From: Brevibacillus_H sp049846925 | GTDB taxonomy: Bacteria; Bacillota; Bacilli; Brevibacillales; Brevibacillaceae | Direction of reading: 5' to 3' | Assembly: GCF_049846925.1 (NCBI RefSeq) | Contig: NZ_JBNCMT010000012.1 | Span: forward strand, 80,027 to 144,026 | Length of the DNA: 64,000 nucleotides | The notes under the pieces: model-generated | The model's database searches: none | Seen by the model: only the letters and a program-made list of their open reading frames with translations | Told to the model about the DNA's origin: nothing | Part shown: piece by piece, positions 26,586 to 35,211 of the stretch | Numbering within the stretch: the first letter of the stretch is position 1 | How the letters are laid out: each line of letters opens with the position of its first letter | Made by a program: the position numbers and the translations under genes

Positions 26586-27744
26586 ACGGGTGCTGATTAC
26601 AGGGGGAAGGGCTCCTGTTGCGCTGGAACTGGCCCGTCTATTCCAGAAGGAAGGCATCTCTGTCCAGATGGCAGAGAGCTTTCCTTATGCTTTGTCAAAG
26701 TCTTCAAAGAAAATCGATAAATGGCATGTGGTTGCACAGCCCAAGCAGGCTTTTTCCCAGTTTATTGCGGATCTCACCCGGATTGTGATTGATGAAAAGA
26801 TTGATCTGTTACTCCCTACCTGTGAAGAGGTATTCTACATTGCCAAAGGAAGAGAGAAGCTATCGCCCTATACCACTGTTTTTGCTGATGAGCCCGGCAA
26901 ATTACGGGTTCTCCATGACAAGGCTGCATTTGTGGAGCTATTGTCCCAGCTTCAATTGCCGCATCCGCACTCGGTCAAAGTAACCTCAACAGCAGAATGG
27001 AACGATATCGTTTCTTCGTTTAGCGATGACGTTCGCTTTGTGGCGAAACCCGTATTTTCCCGCTTCGCTTCTCATGTGCAAATCGGAACCAAAAATGACT
27101 TGTTACCAGGAATACAACCAACGGAAGAATATCCATGGCTAGTGCAGGAGTACCTGGAGGGCCAACAGTTGTGCACCTTTTCCATTGCAAGAAACGGACG
27201 CCTCGGCGCCCATGTCGCTTACCCAACGAAATTTACTGCTGGTAAAGGAGCAACCATTGCCTTTCAGAACGTGCAGGAGCCGGACGCAAAACGAATCGTC
27301 GAAGAAATTGTTGCTTCCCTCGATTTTACCGGGATGATTTCCTTTGACTTCATCAAGACTGCTAACGGGCTGATTCCCATTGAATGCAATCCACGAGCGA
27401 CTAGCGGACTTCATTTGTTTTTGAATGAACCGATCAGCAGAGCTTTTGCAGGTGGTCAACCGGACATTTGTCTGGAGCCTGCAGGCGTGAACCAGCGCAT
27501 GCTTGGATTAGCCATGCTGTTGTATGGTTTGCCAGCCGTACGTTCCTTGTCTGAGTTTACAAGTTGGTTCTCTACCTTTCGCCAATCGAGCGATGTGATT
27601 TGGCAAAACGACGATTTCGCTCCGTTTGCCTATCAATTTATCTCCTATTGGAAAATGATCATGCTGGCAAAAAAACAGAACATCTCCCCCTTGGAAGCGT
27701 CGACGTGGGATATTGAGTGGAATGGTGGTGAAGACAGTGAGTAA
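26575..27744 (+). CDS. ATP-grasp ligase
   Basis: 389 residues. TTG 26575 fits the AGGGGGG site (seven bases) better than TTG 26569, and both overlap the KAS III stop. An N-terminal Rossmann-like pre-grasp domain (~3-110; VLITGGRAPVALELARLF) is followed by the ATP-grasp fold (~115-310), with VAKPVFSRFASHV, the adenine-linker PWLVQEYLEGQQLCTFSI and the Mg-binding GLIPIECNPRATSGLHLF. Such carboxylate-amine ligases activate a carboxylate as acyl-phosphate and join it to an amine or thiol. Translationally coupled to its neighbours. The substrates are unknown. Confidence 0.88.
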   Translation: MNIKRVLITGGRAPVALELARLFQKEGISVQMAESFPYALSKSSKKIDKWHVVAQPKQAFSQFIADLTRIVIDEKIDLLLPTCEEVFYIAKGREKLSPYTTVFADEPGKLRVLHDKAAFVELLSQLQLPHPHSVKVTSTAEWNDIVSSFSDDVRFVAKPVFSRFASHVQIGTKNDLLPGIQPTEEYPWLVQEYLEGQQLCTFSIARNGRLGAHVAYPTKFTAGKGATIAFQNVQEPDAKRIVEEIVASLDFTGMISFDFIKTANGLIPIECNPRATSGLHLFLNEPISRAFAGGQPDICLEPAGVNQRMLGLAMLLYGLPAVRSLSEFTSWFSTFRQSSDVIWQNDDFAPFAYQFISYWKMIMLAKKQNISPLEASTWDIEWNGGEDSE

Positions 27745-28741
27745 GGTCATGATTACCGGGGGAACCGGATTTTTGGGTAAGGCGCTGGCTCTTCGCCTGT
27801 TGGAAAATGGCATGGATGTGACTGTCTTTGGCCGTAATGAAGTCATTGGACAAGTTCTGCACAATCGAGGAATCCGGTTTGTAAAAGGCCAGTTGGAAGA
27901 CAGCGACAGTGTCTTGTCCGCATGTTACGGAAGCGATTATGTGATTCACTGTGGAGCCTTGTCATCCCCGTGGGGTCACCCTGATGATTTTCACCGGGCA
28001 AATGTACTGGGAACGCAGAATATTATTTCGGGCTGCTTGACTCACGATGTCAAACGCCTGGTACATGTCAGTACACCAAGCATCTATTTTGACTTTACTG
28101 ATCGATTTCTGGTCAAAGAATCTGATTCACTCCCATGCACGTTCGCCAATCATTACGCCCGTACAAAATACGAGGCAGAGCTGGTTGTAGATGATGCGGT
28201 TGCGAAAAATGGACTGAATGCAATCACGATTCGGCCGAGAGGACTTTTCGGTGTAGAGGATACCTCGATTCTCCCCCGACTGATCCGTGCCAACGAAAAA
28301 GGGAAGATTCCTTTCGTCAACGGCGGAACGAACATCATTGATGTCACTTATATCGAAAATGTAGTAGATTCACTGCTTCTTGCCATGGAGGCTCCCTCTG
28401 TTTATGCGGGGCGAAAGTACAATATAACCAATGGCGAGCCGATGCAGATGAAGGAACTGCTTGCGAAAGTATTTCTGAAAATGAACATGCCCATGAACGC
28501 TATCAACATTCCTTATTGGCTCTTAGCGAGAATCGCACACAGTATGGAATGGTTTGCTCATACCTTTCAGGGCGACAAGGAACCGCTGTTCACCCGCTAT
28601 ACAGTAGGTGTTTTATCCAAAAGTCAGACGCTTGATATAACAGCAGCACGACAGGATTTGGGCTACAGTCCCAAAGTGAGCATTGAGCAAGGACTCGATA
28701 TTTTCGTCGAGTGGTGGCAGAAAGAAGGTCAATATCGATGA
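27722..28741 (+). CDS. NAD(P)-dependent extended SDR (epimerase / 3-beta-HSD type)
   Basis: 339 residues if ATG 27722 is used; TTG 27713 and GTG 27737 are alternatives because the gene overlaps the ATP-grasp end. Rossmann motif TGGTGFLG (~12-19), then VTVFGRN and the 3-beta-HSD-like HCGALSSPWG, catalytic Tyr in NHYARTKYEAE (YxxxK, ~145-149), and RPRGLFG. OleD, a 2-alkyl-3-ketoacid reductase working with the KAS-type OleA, belongs to this same subclass. That makes reduction of the KAS III product a reasonable guess. Confidence 0.88.
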   Translation: MVVKTVSKVMITGGTGFLGKALALRLLENGMDVTVFGRNEVIGQVLHNRGIRFVKGQLEDSDSVLSACYGSDYVIHCGALSSPWGHPDDFHRANVLGTQNIISGCLTHDVKRLVHVSTPSIYFDFTDRFLVKESDSLPCTFANHYARTKYEAELVVDDAVAKNGLNAITIRPRGLFGVEDTSILPRLIRANEKGKIPFVNGGTNIIDVTYIENVVDSLLLAMEAPSVYAGRKYNITNGEPMQMKELLAKVFLKMNMPMNAINIPYWLLARIAHSMEWFAHTFQGDKEPLFTRYTVGVLSKSQTLDITAARQDLGYSPKVSIEQGLDIFVEWWQKEGQYR

Positions 28742-29571
28742 TCGAAGAAGTACTGTTTTTTCAGGCAGGTTATTGTACACATCCGGAATTCGTCGCTATT
28801 GCAGGCGGTTCTTTCAAAAGCCGCCGTTTCCCTGCGCTGGTTGCAATATTGAAGCACCCCGAGTTCGGTTACATCCTGTTTGACACAGGCTATTCTTCAA
28901 GATTTTACGAGGAAGTGAAGCATTTTCCCTATTCCGTTTACGGGAGGGTCACCCCCGTCTATTTTCGGGAAGAGGAATCAATTGTCCGTCAGCTAGAGAA
29001 GCTTGGAATCGCCGCAAACGATATTTCCTACGTTATTTTGTCTCATCTGCATGCCGATCACATTGCCGGGACCAGAGATTTTCCGAAGGCTACATTCATT
29101 ACGATGAAAAAGACATACGATGATGTGAAAGATCGGACAGGATTTTCGGCTGTTCGCAAGGCCTTCATCCCCAACCTGCTGCCCACCGACTTTGCACAAC
29201 GGCTTCGCTATCTGGAGGATCAACCAAAAGTGAAAAATCCGTTTGGCGATGGTTCTTTTGAAACAGGTTACGATTTGTTTGGAGACGGTAAAATCGTAGG
29301 AATCGAGCTGTCAGGCCATGCCAAGGGGCAATTCGGCATTACGTTTGAGACAAAGGAACAGGGGCGTTACTTTCTCATCGCCGATGCCTGTTGGCTTAGT
29401 GAAACGTATCGATCGCTTCGCTTCCCGGCAGCCGTCGCTTCCCTCATCATGGATGACTCCAAAGAGTTTAAAGAGAATGTCTATCGAATTCACCAGTTGC
29501 ATACCAATCGTCCTGAGCTTAAGATCATCCCCACCCATTGCGACGAGCTATTTTCTGAAGAACAGGTGTGA
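28738..29571 (+). CDS. Metallo-beta-lactamase-fold hydrolase
   Basis: 278 residues. ATG 28738 overlaps the upstream TGA as ATGA and has AAGAAGG at nine bases. The metal motif HxHxDH is intact (VILSHLHADHIAGTRD, ~101-110), with further ligands in GIELSGHAKGQFG (~193), DAC (~216) and the late His in IIPTHCDE (~268). This places it with lactonase/thioesterase-type members such as AiiA-like lactonases. In the operon it could release a thioester, open a lactone or edit side products. Confidence 0.88.
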   Translation: MIEEVLFFQAGYCTHPEFVAIAGGSFKSRRFPALVAILKHPEFGYILFDTGYSSRFYEEVKHFPYSVYGRVTPVYFREEESIVRQLEKLGIAANDISYVILSHLHADHIAGTRDFPKATFITMKKTYDDVKDRTGFSAVRKAFIPNLLPTDFAQRLRYLEDQPKVKNPFGDGSFETGYDLFGDGKIVGIELSGHAKGQFGITFETKEQGRYFLIADACWLSETYRSLRFPAAVASLIMDDSKEFKENVYRIHQLHTNRPELKIIPTHCDELFSEEQV

Positions 29572-29576
29572 GACCC

Positions 29577-30905
29577 ATGTTAAAACGAGCATTTCTCTTC
29601 CTCTATTGTCTATGGCGTGCTCGACATCCAAAGAAATTCAACTCACGTGAAGAGCTGGAGCGTTGGCAGCACGAGATGATAGTGAAACACTTGCAGATCA
29701 TCTTGCCGAAGTCCTGGTACTATCGCTCGCTCTATACGGGTCTGCCGTTTGATGAGTGGAGTCGCTTCCCGATCATTCAAAAACAGGAGATGATGAGCAA
29801 CTTCGATGACCTCAATACACTTGGGATACATAAAGAAGAGGCTTTTGCCATTGCCTTGGAAGCAGAACGGTCAAGAAATTTTGATCCAAAAGTAAACGGA
29901 GCCACGATTGGGCTGTCCTCCGGCACGTCAGGCAATCGGGGGCTGTTTCTCGTAACAGACGAAGAAACGGCTTCCTGGGCGGGATATATTCTGGGGAAAG
30001 TCATGCCAGGCTCCTTGTTTGAGCATCACAAGGTTGCCTTCTTTCTTCGGGCAAACAGCAATCTGTATACGACGGTTAGCAAAGGCAGGATTCAGTTTTG
30101 TTTCTTTGACTTACAAAAGGACATCTCGGAAAACATGAAGCAGTTAGCAGACTTTGACCCGACGATTCTCGTCGCTCCACCTTCCATGCTGCGCTACATC
30201 GCAACAAAACAGGAACGAGGACAGTTGAAGCTTCATCCGCAAAAAATCCTGTCGGTGGCAGAGGTGCTGGATCCGCTTGACGAAGCGCACATCCGAAGAA
30301 CATTCAATCAGGTCATCCATCAGGTGTATCAGTGTACAGAAGGCTTTTTGGCTACTACCTGTGCATACGGAACACTGCATGTAAACGAAGATTTGGTTGT
30401 CATTCAAAAAGACTATCTCGATGAATCCAAAAGCAGATTCTCACCGATTATTACCGATTTTTCTCGCAAAGCCCAACCGATCATCCGTTATCGGTTGAAC
30501 GACATTCTGGTTGAAAAGAAATCTGCTTGTCCATGCGGTTCCCTTTTTACGGCGATAGAAGCCATTGAGGGCAGGTGTGATGACCTGTTTTACTTGCCTT
30601 CCAGCAAGGTGAGAGAGAGACTCATCCCCGTCTTCCCTGATTTTATCCGAAGAGCTGTGATTGCCTCATCTTCATTGCTTGAACAATACATCGTAGTTCA
30701 GGACTCCCCACTGGAGATGACGATCTACCTGGATGCACCAGAACAGGTGGAAAGCCTCGTGAGAGCATCGATAGAATCTATGTGCACAGAACTGGGAACG
30801 GCAATCCCGACCATTCGCTTCAATCCATATAACCATGTTCCAACAGATAAAAAGCTACGCCGGGTGGAAAGAAGGTTTCCAATCAATGACGATCAGGTGG
30901 TATGA
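29577..30905 (+). CDS. F390-synthetase/PaaK-like adenylate-forming enzyme
   Basis: 442 residues from ATG 29577 (AGGTGTG upstream), six bases after the hydrolase stop. The ANL phosphate loop is GLSSGTSGNRGLFLV (~115-130). The later Y-Q-C-T-E-G (VYQCTEGFLA) is the aromatic-T-E substrate/ATP motif, and RYRLNDI is the hinge-side Arg region. It carries a Cys pair ACPCGS. Members activate carboxylic acids as acyl-adenylates for transfer to CoA, a carrier or a cofactor. There is no F420 pathway around, so the F390 name is only homology. Confidence 0.85.
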   Translation: MLKRAFLFLYCLWRARHPKKFNSREELERWQHEMIVKHLQIILPKSWYYRSLYTGLPFDEWSRFPIIQKQEMMSNFDDLNTLGIHKEEAFAIALEAERSRNFDPKVNGATIGLSSGTSGNRGLFLVTDEETASWAGYILGKVMPGSLFEHHKVAFFLRANSNLYTTVSKGRIQFCFFDLQKDISENMKQLADFDPTILVAPPSMLRYIATKQERGQLKLHPQKILSVAEVLDPLDEAHIRRTFNQVIHQVYQCTEGFLATTCAYGTLHVNEDLVVIQKDYLDESKSRFSPIITDFSRKAQPIIRYRLNDILVEKKSACPCGSLFTAIEAIEGRCDDLFYLPSSKVRERLIPVFPDFIRRAVIASSSLLEQYIVVQDSPLEMTIYLDAPEQVESLVRASIESMCTELGTAIPTIRFNPYNHVPTDKKLRRVERRFPINDDQVV

Positions 30906-32028
30906 TCAAAAGAATTTGCATGAGTGCGAATGGGGAGAAAGCGAGAACCAGCAGTACGCTCGAAAATTCCTGACTCCGTTCATCGAGAATGGAACAGCGA
31001 AATACATTGCCAATGTAAACACTAGGGTTGGTATCCTAACAGTCGATGAGTTGGTTCTGCCAGTCACGGTAAATGATGCTGAATATGGAAACTCGTATGT
31101 CGTTTCACCTTTTGATCAGTACATTACCTATACCAAAGAGGAATTGTATCTAATCAAAAATCCGCTGCTGGAATCAATACTAGGCGGCTTTCTGTCGGGT
31201 TTTGGCTCGTTGCTTCGCTTGCTTTCAATCAACAAGGTCGTCATCGTCAACAACTGGATGGTCTCAACAAATCTCTACCCGTACATCAAGCGGGAGCAGC
31301 TGGCGCAAATCAAAGCGTTTCTCTTAAAAAAGTTCCCCGACCATGCCATCATCTTTCGCTCTGTCGAGGACTACCGGAATCAATCGCTGTTTGAGTCTCT
31401 CACTCAGATGGGCTTTCACATGCTGATAAGTCGCCAAATCTTTCTAATGGACACTTCTCAAAGGATCAATTCAAGGGCACGCTACAACTTGGGAAAAGAC
31501 GAAAAGATACTGGCGCATACCCCCTACCAAGTCGTTGAACACGGTGAAATTCTGGCAGACGATATGCAAAGAATTCTCGATAATTACAATGCGTTGTATC
31601 TGGAGAAGTACTCGCCCAACAACCCGCAGTTTACCGATGAATTCTTTCATCTGGCTCACAAAGAGCGATTGCTCCAGATGAAGCTATTAAAAAAGGATGG
31701 CCATGTAGATGCCATCCTCGGATATTTCCATCGTGACGGGGTAATGACTACCCCTTTGTTTGGTTATGATACACGCCTCCCTAAAGAGTGGGGGCTGTAT
31801 CGAATGATCTCCCTGCTTTTGCTGTACGATGCAAGGAAATACGGCTATCTTTTGCATGCAAGCTCGGGCGCAGCCGAGTTTAAAAAGTCCCGGGGCGCAC
31901 TCGAGAGCTTTGAGTATAATGCCGTTTATCTCAATCATCTGCCCTGGGTTCGAAAGCTCCCGTGGCGCTTGTTGAAATCTCTGCTTGAAAAAGTGGCGAA
32001 GCCGCTGGTGCAGAAGTATTCGAGATAG
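30886..32028 (+). CDS. GNAT/FemAB-like acyltransferase-fold protein
   Basis: 380 residues from ATG 30886 (AGAAGG nine bases upstream), overlapping the previous gene by 20 bp. No strong catalytic motif. The C-terminal half (~190-370) has the acyl-CoA N-acyltransferase look, with MKLLKKDGHVDAILGYFHRDGVMTTPLFGY and then HASSGAAEFKKSRGA, a pattern found in GNAT/FemAB-like proteins. The tail is basic and hydrophobic (LPWRLLKSLLEKVAKPL), perhaps membrane-associated. It may transfer the finished acyl group to an amine. Last gene of the operon. Confidence 0.7.
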   Translation: MTIRWYDQKNLHECEWGESENQQYARKFLTPFIENGTAKYIANVNTRVGILTVDELVLPVTVNDAEYGNSYVVSPFDQYITYTKEELYLIKNPLLESILGGFLSGFGSLLRLLSINKVVIVNNWMVSTNLYPYIKREQLAQIKAFLLKKFPDHAIIFRSVEDYRNQSLFESLTQMGFHMLISRQIFLMDTSQRINSRARYNLGKDEKILAHTPYQVVEHGEILADDMQRILDNYNALYLEKYSPNNPQFTDEFFHLAHKERLLQMKLLKKDGHVDAILGYFHRDGVMTTPLFGYDTRLPKEWGLYRMISLLLLYDARKYGYLLHASSGAAEFKKSRGALESFEYNAVYLNHLPWVRKLPWRLLKSLLEKVAKPLVQKYSR

Positions 32029-32082
32029 TATTTTTACCAACAATGTAGTAGAATTGATGAAAACAACCAAATATTGTTGCTT

Positions 32083-32250
32083 TATGGTGCTGTTTGATTG
32101 ACATCTCGATCAAACGGCTTAATAGGGAAGTTCGGTACAAATCCGACACGGACCCGCCACTGTGATGCTGACATCTGTTTCTAATGCCACTGGTTCCAAG
32201 ACTGGGAAGGCGAAACAGATGGTTGAAGCTAAGTCAGGAGACCTGCCATA
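32083..32250 (+). ncRNA. Cobalamin (adenosylcobalamin) riboswitch
   Basis: The conserved core is complete and in order: TTAATAGGGAA, GGTACAAATCCGACACGG, the B12-box side CCCGCCACTGTGAT, GCCACTGG...GGGAAGGC, and the 3' box GAAGCTAAGTCAGGAGACC. The closing stem TATGG (32083-32087) pairs with CCATA (32246-32250). It precedes cbiMNQO, so cobalt uptake is shut down when B12 is plentiful. Confidence 0.96.
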
Positions 32251-32296
32251 GAGAACAAACACTGCAAAACCTACGGGAGTTAGGGAGGTGTTTACG

Positions 32297-32359
32297 ATGA
32301 TGGCGAGAATGAATAACAGGGCAAGCCCCGAAACCATCAAGCGATATATCATGTCGTAG
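32297..32359 (+). CDS. 20-codon leader ORF between riboswitch and terminator
   Basis: ATG 32297 follows GGGAGGTG at six bases, as good a ribosome site as any in the window. The frame ends TAG 32357-32359, just five bases before the terminator stem. The product has a basic N-terminal half (MMARMNNRASPETIKRY). Its placement suggests that ribosomes on this ORF could influence folding of the riboswitch expression platform. No homology known to me. Confidence 0.45.
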   Translation: MMARMNNRASPETIKRYIMS

Positions 32360-32363
32360 TAAC

Positions 32364-32398
32364 GCACTTCTTTTCCAAATGGAAAGAAGTGCTTTTTT
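32364..32398 (+). terminator. Terminator of the cobalamin riboswitch expression platform
   Basis: GCACTTCTTTTCC (32364-32376) pairs with GGAAAGAAGTGC (32381-32392) with one bulged T, followed by TTTTTTATTTTT, 40 bp upstream of cbiM. Confidence 0.9.
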
Positions 32399-32440
32399 AT
32401 TTTTGTTAGTCGTACATTTAGTAAAGTGGGAGTGATACTG

Positions 32441-33181
32441 ATGAAACAGTTGAAAATGAGCGTCTTTTTCTTGTTTATGTTCCTATGTATTCCAGAGCAA
32501 GCATACGCAATGCACATCATGGAAGGTTTCCTGCCCGTCCGATGGTCATTATTCTGGTGGGCTGTGACCATTCCTTTTTTACTCGTGGGCCTGTACTCCA
32601 TTCAGAAGAAAGTAAAGCAACATCCTGAAATCAAAATGATGCTGGGCCTATCCGGTGCATTTGCCTTTGTATTATCCGCCTTAAAGATTCCTTCTGTGAC
32701 CGGCAGTTGCTCGCATCCTACCGGAGTTGGGCTTGGCACCGTTTTGTTTGGCCCGACAGCAATGAGCGTCGTCGGATTTATCGTTCTCCTGTTTCAATCG
32801 TTACTGTTAGCTCATGGTGGTTTAACGACGTTAGGTGCCAATGCCTTTTCCATGGCGGTCGTCGGTCCCTTCCTTGCCTATTTTGTCTATAAAGCTTCTA
32901 CAAAGGCGGGTTTATCATTTTCCGTGGCTGTATTTTTGGCAGCTACGTTAGGGGATCTCGGTACCTATCTCATGACATCGATCCAGCTTGCGTTGTCCTT
33001 TCCTTCTGAGGTCGGTGGCGTATTCGCTTCCTTTGCCAAGTTTTCAGGTATTTTTGCTCTGACCCAAATTCCGTTGGCGATTAGTGAAGGACTATTGACC
33101 GTCATCGTGATGAACATCCTGACCAAATATAATTTCAGAGAATTAAAGATGCTGCAAATCTTGACCAAGGAGGCACGCTAA
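32441..33181 (+). CDS. cbiM: Cobalt ECF transporter S component CbiM
   Basis: 246 residues from ATG 32441 (GGGAGTG upstream). A signal sequence ends EQAYA, and the mature N-terminus is MHIMEGFLP. This Met-His-Ile motif coordinates Co(II) in the CbiM/NikM family and requires cleavage to expose it. Six helices follow with SCSHPTGVGLGTVLFGP and LLLAHGGLTTLGANAFSMA. First gene of cbiMNQO under the cobalamin riboswitch. Confidence 0.96.
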   Translation: MKQLKMSVFFLFMFLCIPEQAYAMHIMEGFLPVRWSLFWWAVTIPFLLVGLYSIQKKVKQHPEIKMMLGLSGAFAFVLSALKIPSVTGSCSHPTGVGLGTVLFGPTAMSVVGFIVLLFQSLLLAHGGLTTLGANAFSMAVVGPFLAYFVYKASTKAGLSFSVAVFLAATLGDLGTYLMTSIQLALSFPSEVGGVFASFAKFSGIFALTQIPLAISEGLLTVIVMNILTKYNFRELKMLQILTKEAR

Positions 33182-33182
33182 C

Positions 33183-33491
33183 ATGAAAAAGAACACGTTG
33201 CTACTGCTTGTAGTGGTTTTCCTCGCCGTCGTTCCGCTTTTTATCCAGCAAGGGGCAGAGTTTAGCGGAGCCGATGGTCAGGCCGAAGCTGCCATCCAGG
33301 AAATCTCTCCTGACTATGAGCCTTGGTTTACCAGCGTTTGGGAACCTCCTAGTGCCGAAATTGAGAGCTTACTTTTTGCTCTGCAGGCAGCGATTGGGGC
33401 AGGTTTCATTGGTTATTATATCGGTTTCATGAGGGGAAAGAGCAAGCGAGACGAGCAGCAGGAAGAAAAGGTGTATCATGCTGCTGATTGA
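33183..33491 (+). CDS. cbiN: Cobalt transport protein CbiN
   Basis: 102 residues with two transmembrane helices (~5-22, ~70-90) and an extracytoplasmic loop (SPDYEPWFTSVWEPPSAEIESLLFALQAAIGAG) that fits the CbiN signature. CbiN helps load metal into CbiM. It starts one base after cbiM ends, and its stop overlaps cbiQ. Confidence 0.95.
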   Translation: MKKNTLLLLVVVFLAVVPLFIQQGAEFSGADGQAEAAIQEISPDYEPWFTSVWEPPSAEIESLLFALQAAIGAGFIGYYIGFMRGKSKRDEQQEEKVYHAAD

Positions 33492-34263
33492 TAAGTATGC
33501 TTATTTCAATCGGTTACGACATGTTCACCCAGTCGAAAAGGCGACCCTTTCGCTTGGTCTGCTTCTCTTTTCACTGATTGCGAAGGACCCCTTGGTTTCA
33601 CTCATCACGTTTCTTGTAATGAGTACTTTTGTTGTCTGGGCAGCACGTATTCCCTCTTCCTATTATGGAAAACTTCTGTTGGCACCTGTATTTTTCTTGC
33701 TTTCAGGTGTGATTACCCTGCTTTTTTCAGTCACCGATGGACAGGCAGCGATCGTTCACCCGATTTGGAATGTGCATGTGTGGAATTGGCAGATTTTTAT
33801 TAGCAAGTCGAGTATGGAGCAGGTTGTGAACCTAATCTTTCGTGTACTGGGGGGTATCAGTTGTCTGTACTTTCTCATCCTGACCACACCGATTACCGTC
33901 ATGCTGGGGCTTCTGCGCAAACTGAGACTGCCCCCCCTGCTGCTTGACCTGATCGCATTAACCTATCGCTTTATCTTTGTTTTCCTGGAGACAGCAGCCA
34001 TGATCCATCAGGCACAGACGTCCCGCTTGGGTTACATCACCATTCGACAAAGCCTCAAGTCACTTGGTCAGCTTGTCGCCACCTTGTTTTTGAAATCATT
34101 CCATCGATCCAGTCAGCTATCCATTGCGATGGACTCCCGCTGCTACGAGAATGATATTGTACTGGTAGAACAAACGTATCCTGTCTCTTTTTTGAACTGG
34201 TTTTTAATCGCAGGGATATTCACTGCCATGCTTACGGTATATTGGCAATTTGGAGGATATTGA
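33478..34263 (+). CDS. cbiQ: ECF transporter T component CbiQ
   Basis: 261 residues, about five or six helices. The ATPase-contact helices carry the A-R-[small] type motifs, here QAQTSRLGYI (~182) and SQLSIAMDSRCY (~212). It couples ATP hydrolysis by CbiO to movement of CbiM. ATG 33478 lies inside the end of cbiN. Confidence 0.95.
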   Translation: MLLIDKYAYFNRLRHVHPVEKATLSLGLLLFSLIAKDPLVSLITFLVMSTFVVWAARIPSSYYGKLLLAPVFFLLSGVITLLFSVTDGQAAIVHPIWNVHVWNWQIFISKSSMEQVVNLIFRVLGGISCLYFLILTTPITVMLGLLRKLRLPPLLLDLIALTYRFIFVFLETAAMIHQAQTSRLGYITIRQSLKSLGQLVATLFLKSFHRSSQLSIAMDSRCYENDIVLVEQTYPVSFLNWFLIAGIFTAMLTVYWQFGGY

Positions 34264-34267
34264 AAAA

Positions 34268-35116
34268 ATGAAGCCGCTTCTTTTTGACATCGAGCAAATA
34301 ACCCATACTTATATCGATAACACATTGGCTCTGAAAAACATTACACTTAGCATCCAGCAAGGGAAAAAAATCGCACTCTTGGGCAACAATGGCGCAGGCA
34401 AATCGACGCTGTTTTTGCACTTGAATGGCATCCTCCGACCAACAAGCGGAACGATCCGTTTTCTGGGAAAAGACATTACGTATAGCCGGGATTCGCTTCG
34501 CTCGTTGCGCAAACAGGTAGGCATTGTTTTTCAGGACCCGGATGCCCAGTTGTTTTCAGCCAGTGTGCTGGAGGACATTTCCTTTGGCCCGCAAAACTTA
34601 GGGCTATCCAGGGAAGACGTTCTGCGAAAAGTCGAATGGGCAATGGAACTGACAGAAACAACGCCTTTAAAAGATAAACCCACTCATTTTTTAAGCATCG
34701 GTCAAAAAAAGCGTGTAGCGATTGCAGGAGTCCTTGCGATGGAACCGGAAGTCATCATTCTCGATGAGCCGACTGCTGGGCTGGATTCCTATTTTTCAAG
34801 GCAGATCATGCAAGTGCTCGATCATATCCACCAACAAAACAAGACCATTATCCTGTCAACCCATGACGTCAATCTTGCCTATCAGTGGGCCGATGAGATC
34901 ATTGTCATGCACGATGGTGAAATTTTGGGTCAGGGTGAGCCTGCGCAGGTGTTTGAACAAGAGGATTGGCTACATAAGGCTCATCTGGAAAAACCGTGGA
35001 TACTCGAAACCTTTCAGTTTCTGTTGGGTAAACATCTCGTTGATTCTGGAACAGCCGCACCGAAAAGCAGAGATGAGCTATATCAATTTATTGCTGCAAA
35101 ACAAAAAGAGAGGTAG
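34268..35116 (+). CDS. cbiO: Cobalt ECF transporter ATPase CbiO
   Basis: 282 residues from ATG 34268 (GGAGG 11 bases upstream, five bases after the cbiQ stop). Walker A GNNGAGKST (~38-46), Q-loop VFQDPDAQLFS, signature HFLSIGQKKRVAIAG (degenerate LSGGQ, as in CbiO), Walker B VIILDEPTAGLD and H-loop STHDVNLAYQWAD. The only ATPase gene in the operon, so it presumably homodimerises. Confidence 0.95.
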   Translation: MKPLLFDIEQITHTYIDNTLALKNITLSIQQGKKIALLGNNGAGKSTLFLHLNGILRPTSGTIRFLGKDITYSRDSLRSLRKQVGIVFQDPDAQLFSASVLEDISFGPQNLGLSREDVLRKVEWAMELTETTPLKDKPTHFLSIGQKKRVAIAGVLAMEPEVIILDEPTAGLDSYFSRQIMQVLDHIHQQNKTIILSTHDVNLAYQWADEIIVMHDGEILGQGEPAQVFEQEDWLHKAHLEKPWILETFQFLLGKHLVDSGTAAPKSRDELYQFIAAKQKER

Positions 35117-35161
35117 ATTTCCTTTGCTTGAACCAAAGGTAAAGGAATTGTTGAGAAAGTA

Positions 35162-35195
35162 AAAAACTGTTGAGGAAATTTTCTCAACAGTTTTT
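35162..35195. terminator. Bidirectional terminator after cbiO
   Basis: AAAAACTGTTGAG (35162-35174) pairs with CTCAACAGTTTTT (35183-35195), with T-runs on both strands. It also serves the convergent membrane-protein gene. Confidence 0.92.
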
Positions 35196-35211
35196 ACTGC
35201 TTTACAGGGTA

